Assembly: GCA_963933095.1 (NCBI GenBank)
Contig: CAWVSV010000001.1
Location: 1 to 60,108 of the forward strand
Reading direction: 5' to 3'
Length of the DNA: 60,108 bases
Origin: UBA1124 sp963933095
Lineage (GTDB): Bacteria > Pseudomonadota > Gammaproteobacteria > Pseudomonadales > Cellvibrionaceae
Part shown: positions 7,890 through 19,500 of the stretch, in pieces
Numbering within the stretch: position 1 is the stretch's first letter
How the letters are laid out: the number at the start of each line of letters is the position of its first letter
The notes under the pieces: generated by a model
Seen by the model: only the letters and a program-made list of their open reading frames with translations
Database searches by the model: none
Told to the model about the DNA's origin: nothing
Made by a program: the position numbers and the translations under genes

Positions 7890-8501
7890 CTATTGCGATT
7901 TTTGGAGCAGTTTTTGCGCGCTGTAAATAGACCAACCGGTATTCACTTGGTTTTTACCTTGGTGGTGCAAAACCGCTCTGGTTCGGCGCTGGCGCTGATG
8001 GTTTAGCTCTTGGTTAACAAGTGCTGATTGTTCGGTGTAAATATGCCGATCAATGCGTTGCGATTTAATACTAAGGCGTATTAATTCTGCAGAGATACTG
8101 TTGACTCGGCGCAGTGCCAATGCTTGATTGTACTCGCTTGCCCCCTCGGTACTTGTGTCGCCAATTAATTCGACTCTTACTTCAGGGTACTGACTAAGTA
8201 CGGAAACCAATTCCAAGACGGTGGCGCGTTGGTCATTTCGAATTTCGGAACGATCGAAGTCAAAGTCGATACTGAAAACCTTGTTGTCGTTAACGGTATT
8301 CCATTCGCTGCAGCCTTTAACATCAACCTGAGATTCCAATGGCGTGTTTTTGCAATAATCACGCTGGTTGATAACGCCATCTTTATCTGTGTCAGCTATA
8401 TCGTCAAAGTGGGGGCGATCGACATTGGCATCGGGAATACCAGCGCAAGCACCGAGCAATAACACAGAGGTGCCGAATAACATTTTAAAAATACTTATCA
8501 T
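7890..8501 (-). CDS. OmpA-like peptidoglycan-binding lipoprotein
   Basis: This 203-residue lipoprotein has a lipobox LGAC (Cys19), a thrombospondin type 3-like calcium segment DTDKDGVINQRDYC (residues 37-50) and an OmpA C-terminal domain (about 75-185). The domain is marked by FDFDRSEIRNDQ, VELIGDTSTEG and LALRRVNSI. OmpA domains bind peptidoglycan non-covalently and would tether the outer membrane to the wall. The start at 8501 was chosen because AGGAGA precedes it and its ATG overlaps the stop of the TolC-type gene by one base (TAATG), implying translational coupling. Partner OmpA-like proteins beside TolC genes are usual in large-adhesin type I systems. The final 25 residues after the domain are unassigned. 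Confidence 0.85.
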   Translation of the reverse strand: MISIFKMLFGTSVLLLGACAGIPDANVDRPHFDDIADTDKDGVINQRDYCKNTPLESQVDVKGCSEWNTVNDNKVFSIDFDFDRSEIRNDQRATVLELVSVLSQYPEVRVELIGDTSTEGASEYNQALALRRVNSISAELIRLSIKSQRIDRHIYTEQSALVNQELNHQRQRRTRAVLHHQGKNQVNTGWSIYSAQKLLQKSQ

Positions 8502-9814
8502 TAGTCTTTCTCCTGCCATTGGTTTGGATAATCGACGCGCAGCGAATAGAGTAATGAACCGACGGCGTTATTCACGCGGTAGTTGGCATATTTGTGATCA
8601 TACTTGGCGTTGATATAGTTGCGCCGAGCTAAGAATAGTTCAACTTGGGAGTCGAGAACGTCTAATAAAGTACGGCGGCCGAGGCGGAATTGTTGAATAT
8701 ATCCGGCATTTGCCTCGGTGCTGGCATCGACATTTTCTTTATATAAATTGATTTGCTTGGCGAGAAAGTTTTTTGCATTCCAGGCTAAACGCGTACCCTC
8801 GTCAACTTGTCGGCGTGTGCGTTTGGATATAGCCATGGCCTCATGATATCGCCAGCCAGAGGCTTCTGCTCTGTGTTTGTCACGGCCCCCGTTAAATAAA
8901 TCGTACTCTAGTCGCAGCATGAGTCGAGCGTCTTCATCGGGGCCAGGGAGTCCGCCGACATTGTCATTGTCATTGACGGCAAGTTCTACCGATAGGCGCG
9001 GGTAGTAGCCGTGCTTTGCTGCTCGCTGTTCTTGTTTGGCCGCTGCAATATCGGCGCGCGCGACAAGCAGTTCAGGGTGATGATCTTTTGCTTGCTGCAA
9101 TGCTGCGTTGAGGCTTTCAGGAAGCAGGCGGCTGTCTCCTACAGGATCGATTAAGTCGCGAGCTTCGATGCCCACTTCGCCGATAAACTCGGAGCGAAGA
9201 TCAAATAGGTTATTCTCAGAGGACATTAGCGAGGCCCGAGAACTGGCAAGGCGCGCTCTAACTTGGGCAAAGTCGGACTGACTCGACAGACCTTTTTCGG
9301 TGCGTTCGCGAATATCCTCAAAAGCCTTAATATGATCACGCACATTTTGTTGTGCTAGATTCGACGTTTGTTCCGCCTTAAGTAAGTTCAGATAAATACG
9401 ACATACCCTAAGGGCGGTATTTTCGGCACTGCTAATCAGTGCAAAGCGCTCTGATGCAGCTTCTTGGCCTAGGCGTTCGACATCCGCTTGAGTTTTAAAG
9501 CCATTAAACAACAGCTGAGATACCGTTAAACCCAACTCTTGACGGTCGAGCTCGATTTGATCAAAGTCTTGACCAGAGTTGTAGTCAGTACGCTCGCGAC
9601 CATAGCCGCCGCTAACTTTTACTTGAGGGTAATAATCGCCACGCGCACTACGTTGTAAACTGTTAGCAGTTTGATAGCGTGCGTATTGTTGTAGTACGTC
9701 GGGGTTACTATCCATAGCTGTGGCTACAGCTTCTTCTAGCGTCATAGCTTGGGCGCTGCCAGCGGTTCCAAGTGCTGCCAGTGATAGGCTCGCTGCAAAA
9801 AATAATCGTCGCAT
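8501..9814 (-). CDS. TolC-family outer-membrane channel of type I secretion
   Basis: This 437-residue protein has a signal peptide (MRRLFFAAS..., cleavage after AQA at residue 23) and two internally similar halves of long helices joined by beta strands, the TolC layout. Marker phrases include LGLTVSQLLFNG in the first half and LRLEYDLFNGGRD in the second, the duplicated strand that lines the barrel. RRTLLDVLDSQVELF near the C-terminus is typical of AggA/LapE-like members. It lies 74 bases after the HlyD-type adaptor gene and is coupled to the OmpA-like gene. It should form the outer-membrane exit duct for the giant adhesin. Length and motifs are normal for the family. Confidence 0.92.
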   Translation of the reverse strand: MRRLFFAASLSLAALGTAGSAQAMTLEEAVATAMDSNPDVLQQYARYQTANSLQRSARGDYYPQVKVSGGYGRERTDYNSGQDFDQIELDRQELGLTVSQLLFNGFKTQADVERLGQEAASERFALISSAENTALRVCRIYLNLLKAEQTSNLAQQNVRDHIKAFEDIRERTEKGLSSQSDFAQVRARLASSRASLMSSENNLFDLRSEFIGEVGIEARDLIDPVGDSRLLPESLNAALQQAKDHHPELLVARADIAAAKQEQRAAKHGYYPRLSVELAVNDNDNVGGLPGPDEDARLMLRLEYDLFNGGRDKHRAEASGWRYHEAMAISKRTRRQVDEGTRLAWNAKNFLAKQINLYKENVDASTEANAGYIQQFRLGRRTLLDVLDSQVELFLARRNYINAKYDHKYANYRVNNAVGSLLYSLRVDYPNQWQEKD

Positions 9815-9888
9815 TTAATATCGTTCCAATCGAGTCATTTAGTTAATGTGGTTTGACTTACGTTTGAGGCAAATCTATTTGGGTCTTT

Positions 9889-11208
9889 TTAGGGCTCCCG
9901 CATCGCGGTAGCTCTGGCCCGTAATAGTGGTTTAAGCCAGTAATTTAATACGGTTTTCTTGCCGGTTAAAATGTCTACGCCCGCCTGCATTCCTGGAATG
10001 ATGGGCATGCGGTGTAAACTTGCGTCATGAGTTTTAATGTGGACTTCGTAAAACGTCACGCCTTCTGGGTCTTGCTGGGCATCGGCACTGACATAAATGA
10101 CTTCGCCTTTTAAACCACCGTAAATCACAAAGTCATAGGCGGTGAATTTTACCGTAGCTTCTAATCCTTCGCGAACAAAAGCAATGTCCTGCGGGGCTAT
10201 GCGAGTTTCAACAATAAGCTGGTCATCAATGGGCACTATTTCCATTAGCGCTTCGCCAGGTTTAATAACACCGCCAACCGAACGGGTGGCGATATTTTTA
10301 ACTTTACCGAGTATCGGTGAGCTCAGCTGGGTACGGCGTAGCTGATCTTTTAATTGTGCATGGCGTTCGGCCAGTTGGGCCAGCTGACTATCGGTTTCGG
10401 CGAGTTGAGCTTGGGCCTTGGAGCGAAAATCACGTGCGGTATTGCTGTACTCGGCGATGGCCTGTTCACGTGCTGCCAGCAGCCGTTGAGTGGCAATACG
10501 TGATGCGGCAAGCTCGCCTTTGAGGCTACTTTGTTCGCGCTGTAATTGTAGTAGCTCAACTCGCGCGACCGCGCCATTTGCTACAACCAAGCGTGTTAGC
10601 TCAACTTCTTCGTCTACTAAGAGCAGATTGTGCGACAGTGTCTGGCTGCTATTACGGCTCTCCCCAAGTGACTGCACTTGTTGTTCTACCTGCTGGCGAG
10701 TTTGCTCTAGTTGAGCCATTAATTGCTCGATACGTGCGAGGTAGCTAGCGCGGGCATTGGCGAGTGCCGCCGGTGATATATCTTTATTACTGAGTACTTG
10801 TTCTTCAATGCTAATGCGTGCGCGCCAGTCACTCTGGCTTTTGTCGATGATAATGGTGGCGAGTTCTGCGATTAGGCGAGCGCGCCTAGCATACAGCGAA
10901 GTCTGTTCTTGCTCAGCTTCTTGATAGGTTGAGCGAAAACGCGTGTCGTCCAGTTTGGCTAGCTCTGCTCCGGCCTTGACTATTTCACCCTCATGTACCT
11001 GCATTAGCTGCAGAATACCGCCCTCAAGGCTCTGAATTTTTTGTACCGCATGGGCTGGCACAACTTTTCCTTCGCCCACGACAACTTCATCTAATTGTGC
11101 CAGCGAGGCCCAGATAAAAGTGAGCACAATTAAACCGCAGACCAGCCAAACCACTGAGCGTGCTTGGTAGGCGCGTTCGAGTTGCTGCCAGTACAGCCGA
11201 CTACTCAT
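9889..11208 (-). CDS. HlyD-family membrane fusion protein (type I secretion adaptor)
   Basis: This 439-residue adaptor has a short cytoplasmic N-terminus, one membrane segment at about 20-37 (VVWLVCGLIVLTFIWASLAQ), a biotinyl-lipoyl half-motif (VQKIQSLEGGILQLMQVHEG), a long Gln/Glu-rich coiled coil at about 90-280, the second lipoyl half and a beta-barrel domain (SPILGKVKNIATRSVGGVI). The C-terminus GMQAGVDILTGKKTVLNYWL is standard for LapC/HlyD proteins. Its start overlaps the stop of the ABC transporter gene by four bases (ATGA), so the two are translationally coupled. It should bridge the ABC transporter and the TolC-type channel. Confidence 0.93.
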   Translation of the reverse strand: MSSRLYWQQLERAYQARSVVWLVCGLIVLTFIWASLAQLDEVVVGEGKVVPAHAVQKIQSLEGGILQLMQVHEGEIVKAGAELAKLDDTRFRSTYQEAEQEQTSLYARRARLIAELATIIIDKSQSDWRARISIEEQVLSNKDISPAALANARASYLARIEQLMAQLEQTRQQVEQQVQSLGESRNSSQTLSHNLLLVDEEVELTRLVVANGAVARVELLQLQREQSSLKGELAASRIATQRLLAAREQAIAEYSNTARDFRSKAQAQLAETDSQLAQLAERHAQLKDQLRRTQLSSPILGKVKNIATRSVGGVIKPGEALMEIVPIDDQLIVETRIAPQDIAFVREGLEATVKFTAYDFVIYGGLKGEVIYVSADAQQDPEGVTFYEVHIKTHDASLHRMPIIPGMQAGVDILTGKKTVLNYWLKPLLRARATAMREP

Positions 11209-13463
11209 GGCTGCACCTTGTTATCGGTGAACTCAGGACTGTCATCAGTTTGTTTAGAGGTGTCCTTCCGGGTAACGGTGACAGAGCGCACACGATGCTT
11301 ATTATTTCTCGGGCTGGGATCATCGCTTGGGCCGCTCAAGTTATTTGACTGCTGTTGCGCCATTATCTGTGCGGTTGGCCCGTCGGCTATAACACGACCT
11401 TTTTCCAGTACAATGACGCGGCTGCATAGCTGCAATAATTTGGGTTTGTGGCTAGCGATAATCATGCCGCAGCTTTGAGGTTGTTGTCGCAGGCCTGCCA
11501 GCACTTGGTTTTCAAGTGTGCGGTCCATAGCGCTGGTGGGCTCATCCAATAGTAGCAGAGCTGGCTGGCGTACAAGTGCTCGCGCCAGTGCGACTGACTG
11601 GCGCTGACCACCCGATAAGCAGCGGCCCAGTTCGCCCACTTGAGTCTCCAGTCCGCTGTCGAGACGATCAGCAAATAGAGCAATGCCCGAGGCCTCAATG
11701 ACTTGAGCTAGTAGTGTTTTGTCGAGTTGCGTGGCACCGAAGGCAATATTGTCCAGAACCGAGCCAAACAGCAGTTGAGGCTGTTGGCCAACCCAGCCGC
11801 ATTGTTGGCGCAGAGCATTGACTGGCCATTGTTGCGCTTCGATACCATCAAAATAGATTGCGCCGCCACTACTACGGTATTGATAGGCGAGGAGAGCCAG
11901 TAGGGTGCTTTTCCCAGCGCCGGCGCTGCCGATTAGGCCCACGCGTTCACCAGGTTTAATTTTTACCGAGATATCTTCGAGTACCGCGGATTCTTTATCG
12001 GGGTAATTAAATATTACATTGCGCAGTTCTATAGCGCCGCTGAATTCCTTCTGTTCCATGGCTTGGGCGGGGTGCTGTTCCTGAGGGGTTTGCATCACGG
12101 TTTCTAGTCCAGCAATAGCTGTGCGGGTCTGCTCATAGCGTACTAAGAGCATCGATAGCTGATTGACAGCAGAGGCGGCGCGCCCAGACAACATGACAAT
12201 AGCGATCAAGCCGCCCATTGATAATAGCCCTTCTGAGATTCGGTACACGCCGCTGGTAATTAAGCCGATGGTAACAAAATGCTGAGCGTTCATTACCGTG
12301 TAGGAGAGCGTATTAGAATAGTCTCGGCCCTTCGTCTGCCAGTCGGACAGCGCGGCTACTGTCTGCTCCCAGCGCTGTTGCGATTGTCCTTCGGCGTTGT
12401 TTTGCTTGGTGTCTTCTAACAACTGCAGTTGCTCGAACAGTATCGCTTGGCGCTGAGTCGACAGCCGAGAGCTCTCCTCAATGGTGCCCTTGAGCTTTTT
12501 TTGCACCAGCCAAGATAAACCGATCAGTGACATGATGGCTATTATCGGCACCAAAACCATGGGGCCACCAAGCCAAAAGATCAGCAGTAAAAAAAGCCCA
12601 GTAAAGGGCAGGTCTATGGCGGTGTTAAGTGTGGCGGAGGTAAGAAAGTCTCGCACACTGTCGAATTCTTGAATTTGTTTGGCGAAGGCTCCCGAGGACT
12701 GGGGCCGATTTTCCAAGGTCATACCCAGTACTTTTGAGTAGAGGATGGACGAAATCTTGACGTCTATCTGTCGCCCAGCCATATCGGTCAGGCGTGACCG
12801 AGCCTTGCGTAGCAGCCAGTCGAACACTATGGCAATGGCAACCCCAGAGGACAGTACCCACAAGGTGTCGAAGGCCTGATTGGGCACGACGCGGTCGTAT
12901 ACATTCATGGTGAATAGCGGTACGGCCAGTGCCACTATATTTATTACCAATGAGGCGATCAACAGGTCACGATACCAAGGCTTGGCTTCGATAATGGCCT
13001 GCAATAGCCAGTGCTTCTGTTTGCTGGGCGCCAGATTTTCTGAGCGGGGATCAGTGACTTTGCTCGGGGCTAACCACCACAGTGGTGCCATGATAGCGTG
13101 TTCGAAAAGATCGCGGCTCAGTTGGCACTCACTCATGTTTGCACTGGCTTGTAAAAAGGTAACATTATTGGCGGTAAGTGCGGTCACAATAACCGGTTCA
13201 GCGGCCGAGTTTTCGTCACTGCCAGGCAGATGTATCTGAGCTAGAGCCGGTAGGGTGTCGGGTTTGAGTGCTGTGACGCAGGCACGATGACTGTCAAAGC
13301 CCGCTTGAGAGGCAGCTCGAGCGAAAATGTTGGCATCCAAGCAGCCGCCAACAAGCGGCAGCCCCGCCAGCAGTTGCTGGGGATGGCGCCGCAGTCCGTA
13401 GTGCTGACTGAACCAATAGAGGCTGGAGAGCCAAGGATCATTTTTAAGTAAGGCCTTATCCAT
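11205..13463 (-). CDS. Type I secretion ABC transporter (LapB-like)
   Basis: This 752-residue protein has an N-terminal C39-like domain (about 1-130), a six-segment membrane domain (about 160-440) and a nucleotide-binding domain. Walker A GSAGAGKST is near residue 515, the signature CLSGGQRQSVALARA near 615 and Walker B LLLLDEPTSAMD just after. The C39 domain lacks the QxxxxDCG peptidase motif, so it is probably a non-cleaving substrate-docking domain, as in LapB-type exporters of large adhesins. The last 45 or so residues are a charged polar tail not found in the core fold. It is 43 bases downstream of the adhesin gene and overlaps the adaptor gene by four bases. It should power one-step export of the adhesin. 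Confidence 0.93.
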   Translation of the reverse strand: MDKALLKNDPWLSSLYWFSQHYGLRRHPQQLLAGLPLVGGCLDANIFARAASQAGFDSHRACVTALKPDTLPALAQIHLPGSDENSAAEPVIVTALTANNVTFLQASANMSECQLSRDLFEHAIMAPLWWLAPSKVTDPRSENLAPSKQKHWLLQAIIEAKPWYRDLLIASLVINIVALAVPLFTMNVYDRVVPNQAFDTLWVLSSGVAIAIVFDWLLRKARSRLTDMAGRQIDVKISSILYSKVLGMTLENRPQSSGAFAKQIQEFDSVRDFLTSATLNTAIDLPFTGLFLLLIFWLGGPMVLVPIIAIMSLIGLSWLVQKKLKGTIEESSRLSTQRQAILFEQLQLLEDTKQNNAEGQSQQRWEQTVAALSDWQTKGRDYSNTLSYTVMNAQHFVTIGLITSGVYRISEGLLSMGGLIAIVMLSGRAASAVNQLSMLLVRYEQTRTAIAGLETVMQTPQEQHPAQAMEQKEFSGAIELRNVIFNYPDKESAVLEDISVKIKPGERVGLIGSAGAGKSTLLALLAYQYRSSGGAIYFDGIEAQQWPVNALRQQCGWVGQQPQLLFGSVLDNIAFGATQLDKTLLAQVIEASGIALFADRLDSGLETQVGELGRCLSGGQRQSVALARALVRQPALLLLDEPTSAMDRTLENQVLAGLRQQPQSCGMIIASHKPKLLQLCSRVIVLEKGRVIADGPTAQIMAQQQSNNLSGPSDDPSPRNNKHRVRSVTVTRKDTSKQTDDSPEFTDNKVQP

Positions 13464-13506
13464 TAAAGCCGCAGTTCCTTTGTCTAATATTAAATATCAC
13501 TGTGAC

Positions 13507-16500
13507 TTATCCGGTCACAAGCAGGTTGTTGTTGATCAGTTGTTGCAAGAAATCGCTTTCGTCACTGTAGTTGGCGACAAGGTCTGACATATTTAGCCCC
13601 TCTAATGTTATTTTTTGAGTGTTTCCAATAGCGCCATCTGGACGAATACTGAACTCGGTGTTAGCGCCATTGTCGGTGACATCGATTACTGTCGAGGCTG
13701 TGGTGCCATTAGTAATACTCAACCCCGCGAGTAACCCGGTAAGATCGAGAGCATCGCTTTCTGTGTCGCTATAGCTGCCTCCGCTGGAGTTGAAATCGAT
13801 AACCGTATCTTTTGCCGGAAATAGGATGTTGCCCTGATCGCCGGCGCTCCAAGTGAAGGTGTCGGCTAAGGTACCGCCTTCATAGCGGTCGTCACCCTCG
13901 GTGCCCACCAGTGTGTTTTCTCCTGCGGCTTGAATTTTTATGTCCATGTTGATACTTGTACCGGTAACGCTGTCGTCATTCAGTGTTGAGCGACCCTCTA
14001 AGGTTAGGCTGAAATCTTTAGTGTTCGTGGCTGTTAGCAGCTCTAAGTTGGGTATATCGGCCTCTGACACAACCCATCGGCCGCCCTCACGGGCGCCAAA
14101 ATTGAAATTAAATCCGCTGGGTAGGCCATGAATGACCAGCTCGTGAATCTCATCGGGGTGGCTGTTGGTGTTTGAAATGTCCAACGATAGATCCATAGGA
14201 ATACTGAGACCATCACTGGATATCAAACCGTCGAAGCGTGATACCACCATGCCTGCATCTGGCAGCGGGGCAATATCTACACTAAGTAGGACAATCTCAG
14301 GGGTAGAGATATTATCGGTTATGGTCCCTAGCACGGTATTGCTGTCGTAACTGGATATGGCGATTTGCAAATCTAGTTGGCCCCAAGCCAGATTACCAGT
14401 TAACAAGTCGAAGCTGGCAAGCGTTGCCGCATTAGTTATCACCGCGGCCGTATATGTGCCGTCGCCATTGTCTTTAAAGCGGCTCTGTACTCCATCGGCG
14501 ATGATACGGTTGAGTTTTTCAAGTGCAGTGCTATCGGAGCTTGCCAGTGCGGTAACAGTGATTTCGACGGTTTCGTTGGGGTTGGCTACTTCCTGTGTTT
14601 CAGCGTCTAGATTGATAGTAATAGCACTGCCTTCATCGCCACTGGCGCTGGGGTCAGCGTTTAATATTTGAATGCCGTCGGCTATGGGGTATACGGCCAC
14701 AATAAAATCGGCCGTAGTGGTGACAAAGTCAGCCGTGCCTTTTTCATTGGTGATGGCCTTCAGTGTGAGCTTCAAATCACCAGAAAAATCCTCCGGTGGC
14801 TGAATTTGCAGGGAGTCTATTTGGGCTTGAGTGACAGTAAAACTGTAAGTGGCGGCGCCGCTTAAATCACCGTCTAAGACACTGCCGCCGTCTGGGCCGT
14901 TATCAGGTAATGCTTCGCCGCCGGCAAACATGATGGCCCCCTCAGGTACGCCGCTAATTTGTACGCTAATGGTCTCTGATCCGTCTTGATCTATTAAATT
15001 GGCGCAGAAACCGCTTTCGAAACTAATTAAAGAGTCTTCATCTCCTGTGGAATCAACGACGCACAATTCGGCAGAGTCAGTGATTGGCTCTAATTCGAAG
15101 TCCAAGACTACGTTTTTCACTGCAGTCGCTAGATTACTTTGCGTGCTGCCGCCAGTAGTAATATCGGTAATAGTGATCGCGGCGTCTAAGCTAACGCTGC
15201 CATCGACATGCTGGGGCGGGCGAAAGAATACCAATGCCAGTTTACTGGGGTCGCTAAGCGTGAAGGTTCCGGTGGGCGCTTCAACTAGGTGGCCAAAGGG
15301 GTCAAAAAGTGTGGCGCCACCTAAGTTGCTAAAAACCAGCTGAGTAATGGTCTCGACGCCGCGTGTTGGCTCTGTATCAGCATCACCTAGTGCCAAGTCG
15401 AAGGTTAAATTAAATAACTGATCTTCTTGGCCTATGTTCGAGTCGATTGACAGTAACGGGTCCACGACAGGAAGAACATCAATACTCATCGTTTGATTTT
15501 TAGTAATAGTGTCGCCACTAGGGTCAGTGGCAATAACCATTATGGGCAGGCTGATGTCGCCAGCGAAATCTTGGTCGTCGCGTTGGTGTATTTTGAGGTT
15601 TGTCAGTGCGCTTTCATCGAAAACCCAAGCTATAACTGAAGTGCCATCTAGGGCGTAGTGAACTTGCATGCCTGTGCCGCTGAGCCAGGCGCCTGCAATA
15701 CCGGCGCTGGATAAATCGGCTGGGGTAACACGAAAGCTTATTTGATCAGTCCCAGAGTCATCGCCGATATTACGCAACCCTATATTAATATGCTCACTGA
15801 GCGTGATCACTTCATCTTCATCGCCATCAGCAATACTGGCTTCTAAAGTGTTAGGGTCGAATGCTATTGTCATAGCGCCTGGATCAGAGAAAGCCACGTT
15901 GATTTCGGCGGTAATCACATCGGCATCGTCGACAGGGGCGTTATCAGTGCCGTCAAGAACTCTGGCTTCTACTTCCAAAATACCGGTGAATACGTTGCGG
16001 CTGTGAATTAAAATATTGTCGAACAAGCTTAGGTTTTGTTCCATTAGCGTAGCGGAAGTACTGGGGGCAGGCAGCAACCAGTTGCCATAGCCGTCATGCA
16101 GCACTTGGCGGCCGTCGGTAGATTCTACAAACCAACTGAGGGCGTCGGGCATTTTGAGTAACACGTAATCGAGTCTTTCCGAGCCATCCATATCCGCCTC
16201 GAAAAAGCCCACTTGCCCAGTTAGGTCTATGGGATTGCCGCCACTGCTATTAAGTGTGGCTGTTGACGTCTCGATTCGCGTGTCATCTTCAGTGGTAGGC
16301 TCATTTTGTTCAACTCTAGCGACGACATTAATATCGACTTTACCGTTGAATGTTTTTACGTTATCGGGGCTTAAACTGCCGTTAGTGTCGGTTACTTCAT
16401 AACTGATATCGAAGCTGAAGAAACCGTGCTGGTCGACGGGTGCTTGAAAAGTGATGCGGTCGCTGGTGAGCAGAGCCGTTAAGTCACCGCCAGCCAGAGT

Positions 16501-19500
16501 GCTTAATTTTAAGCCGCTAGCGGGCACTAATAATTCGCTGCCATCTAGGTACAAAACGCCACTAAAACCCGGCAGAATAGTGAGTTCGGTAATACTTTCA
16601 CTGCCGTCCAGATCACCCCGCGTTGGCATTAAATTGATCGGTTTGGCTTGGTCTTCAATACCGTTAGCGCCCAAACTCTGATTGTCTTTAGTGTCAATAA
16701 TGGGGGCGACATTAAAGTCAATACGCAAGTCGAATTCAGCGCGATCACCGTCGGGTTCGGTGTTTATTTGGACCAGTGTTAGCTCTACTGCGCCACTAAA
16801 GTCTTGTGGTGGCTGAAACAGTAAGTCGGCTAGTTGAGCTTGTGTGACCGAATAGACGGGGTTGTTGGCGGCGCTGGCATCAAACACGGGTAAATATATT
16901 TCACTGCCAGCGTTGTTGAAAAACTCGCTGCCTGCAGGAACACCGGATAACAGCAAACTGACTGCTTCGGAGCCATCATCATCTTCAGTGCCTGCGGTAA
17001 AATCGAGCGCGATCAGACTGTCTTCGTCGAAGTCGACGTTGGCGACAATATGCCCAGGGTTATCCGCAACATAAGTCCAGTTGTTATTTCCCCCTGGGCC
17101 TATGTCTGGATCATCGGCTACGCCTTTTAATTTGATGGTGAAGCTTTTGCTGGGGCTGAAGGCTTCTTCTAAGCCTGCGGTTGGGGCAACACCGCTTTCT
17201 GTCGCTTCCACCGATATTGCTCGCACGCTAATGCTAGGCACTTCTGTTGTTTCGCTGAGGTCTTCTTTTGGGTTAAAGGTGGCACCTGCGAGGATGTCAG
17301 CCTCGGACACACGATAAACACCGCCGCCTTCATCGATGACTTGAGCATTTTCAATAGCCCAGCCTGAGGGTAGAGTAATTTCAAACCACAGAGTTTCGGA
17401 GCCGTCGAGGTCAGCCAATAGTCCTTCAATGGCATTTTTAATTTCGATAGGGACATCTTCGGTACCGTGAATATTACGCACCAGCAAGCTTGGCATATCC
17501 GCCTCGCCGGATACCTCTACAGTGAAAATTTGCGGGATTTCCGCAGTATCTTTGTTTTCAGTTTCGGTCGATATAGCGACGGCAGTGAAGTTAAAGCTGC
17601 CGGAGAGATTGGCATTGACACTAACCTGCAGACCAGCAAATTGGCTGGTGGTCAGAACAGTGCCATCTAATATGGTCTGATCACCGTTTGTTAGGGCTAT
17701 GCCCGCGTTAATGTTTTCGATCCGATAGCTCAGTGTCTCGGAGGTATCGGTGTCAAAGAGCGTGGCTTCGGTGGGGGTCAGCGCTTCGTTTGAAGCGTCT
17801 TCTTGAATATTAAAGGTATAGATGCCGGCAGCATCCCATTGCGGCGCGTCCGCCACAGAGTTTACTTTGATGTTAAATGTGTCGTCGACATCGTAAGGGC
17901 CGGTAAAAGAGCCAACCGTCATGGTGATATCCAACTGGACGTTCACGGTCTGGTTAGATGAGTTTAGCGCCGGGGTGAATATTAAATCGCCATTAGCGGT
18001 CATCTCGCCGGGCACACCGCTGCCAGTTAACTTCAGTAGGCTATTGGGGTCACCGTTGATATATTCCAAGAAGGGGTTGCCGTTGCTGTCGAGAGGCAGA
18101 TCTATTAAACCCAGTACCGGATGGTTTAAGGTCAGGCTGGCGCCGAATAGTTGAACGTTATCAAACGTGAAAAGCTGTATTTCTTCGCCGTTATCAATAT
18201 CGCCTGCGTTTCCGGTGAGAGCAACGGTGAAAGGAATATCTTCATCGGTTGTTCTCGGTGTCACATAAATTGAGCCAATCGAGTCTTTGACGTCAAAATT
18301 AAAGCGTACGTTTTTGATGGTGTCATTGTCCAAGTCCACCATGTCAAACAGTAGATGATCGGAAAAATCGGTATCCAACAAGTTAAATACTCGATCGGTG
18401 ACAAAGGTATAGTTGCCGTTGCTTTGTAAAGAGAGAGTGCCATAGTTCAGCAATGTACCTTCGCTGAGAGTGATATCGATCGAACCACCGTCAGGTATAG
18501 CGTAATCTGTCGACTTGTAATTGACTGAGATAATACGGCCGCTGTCTTCGCCAAAATTACCGTCAGTGATTAGGTTGTTACCGCTGAGTAAATTGCCGCT
18601 ATTGGTGCTGTATTCTTCAATGACTAATGTATTATTTGAATCGTAAATAGGCTCTAGTGGCACATCATCGGTTATGTCGATTAGCCATTGAACAGTATTG
18701 GAATCATCGCTGTCAGCATCGCTCGCGTAAACGGAGAAATCGAGTTGTTTGATGTTGGTGTCGATGCTAGCGGCGGGATCCGGGTGGGTAATCGATTCGA
18801 ATAACTCAAAATTAAAGTTGCCGGTAGTGTCGGCGGTAATTTCAAAGACTTTGATGGCGCCAGCCATGCCAGTCCAGAGAAAATCGCTGGATTGGCTTAG
18901 GGTAACAGCAACCCCTTCGCTGGTAGTGAGTCCGGTAGTATTAAGTGCAAGGTTAATGGCGGTTAGTTCGTCACTGCCTTTAGCACCAAATATTTTGCCA
19001 CTTGCGAAGCTAGTGCCAGTGGCTAAATCTGCTTCATTAACACTAAGTGCGGCGGGGGTATAAAGCACAAAGTCGTGTCCATCATCAATATTTAGACTAA
19101 CGGTAGCAGTCGACGCGGTGCCGTCTGAATCAATAAAATTTAGCGCCAGATCAATAGCGGCGGTGTCGGTAATGTTGGTGATGTGGTCGATGGGACCAAG
19201 AATATCTAGCTCAACCTTGATACTAGTGCTGCCGCCAGCACTGACATTAATACTATCGGGGACGGTTACAGTGAACATGGCGCCGCCGCCTGCCTTGGAG
19301 CCACTGCTCGAATTCAGCACAGCGTCTAAGGTGCCATCGCCGTTACTACGCCATAATAGCGCTACGCCGTTACTGGTTATAAAGTTGCCGCTGGTGTCTT
19401 TTACAGCGCTGCCGTCGACGACACCGTATTGCAGCGAAACGATTTTATCGCCGCCAGCGGTAATCGATATTACGCCTTCATCGTGTTCGCTTAAGTTGCT

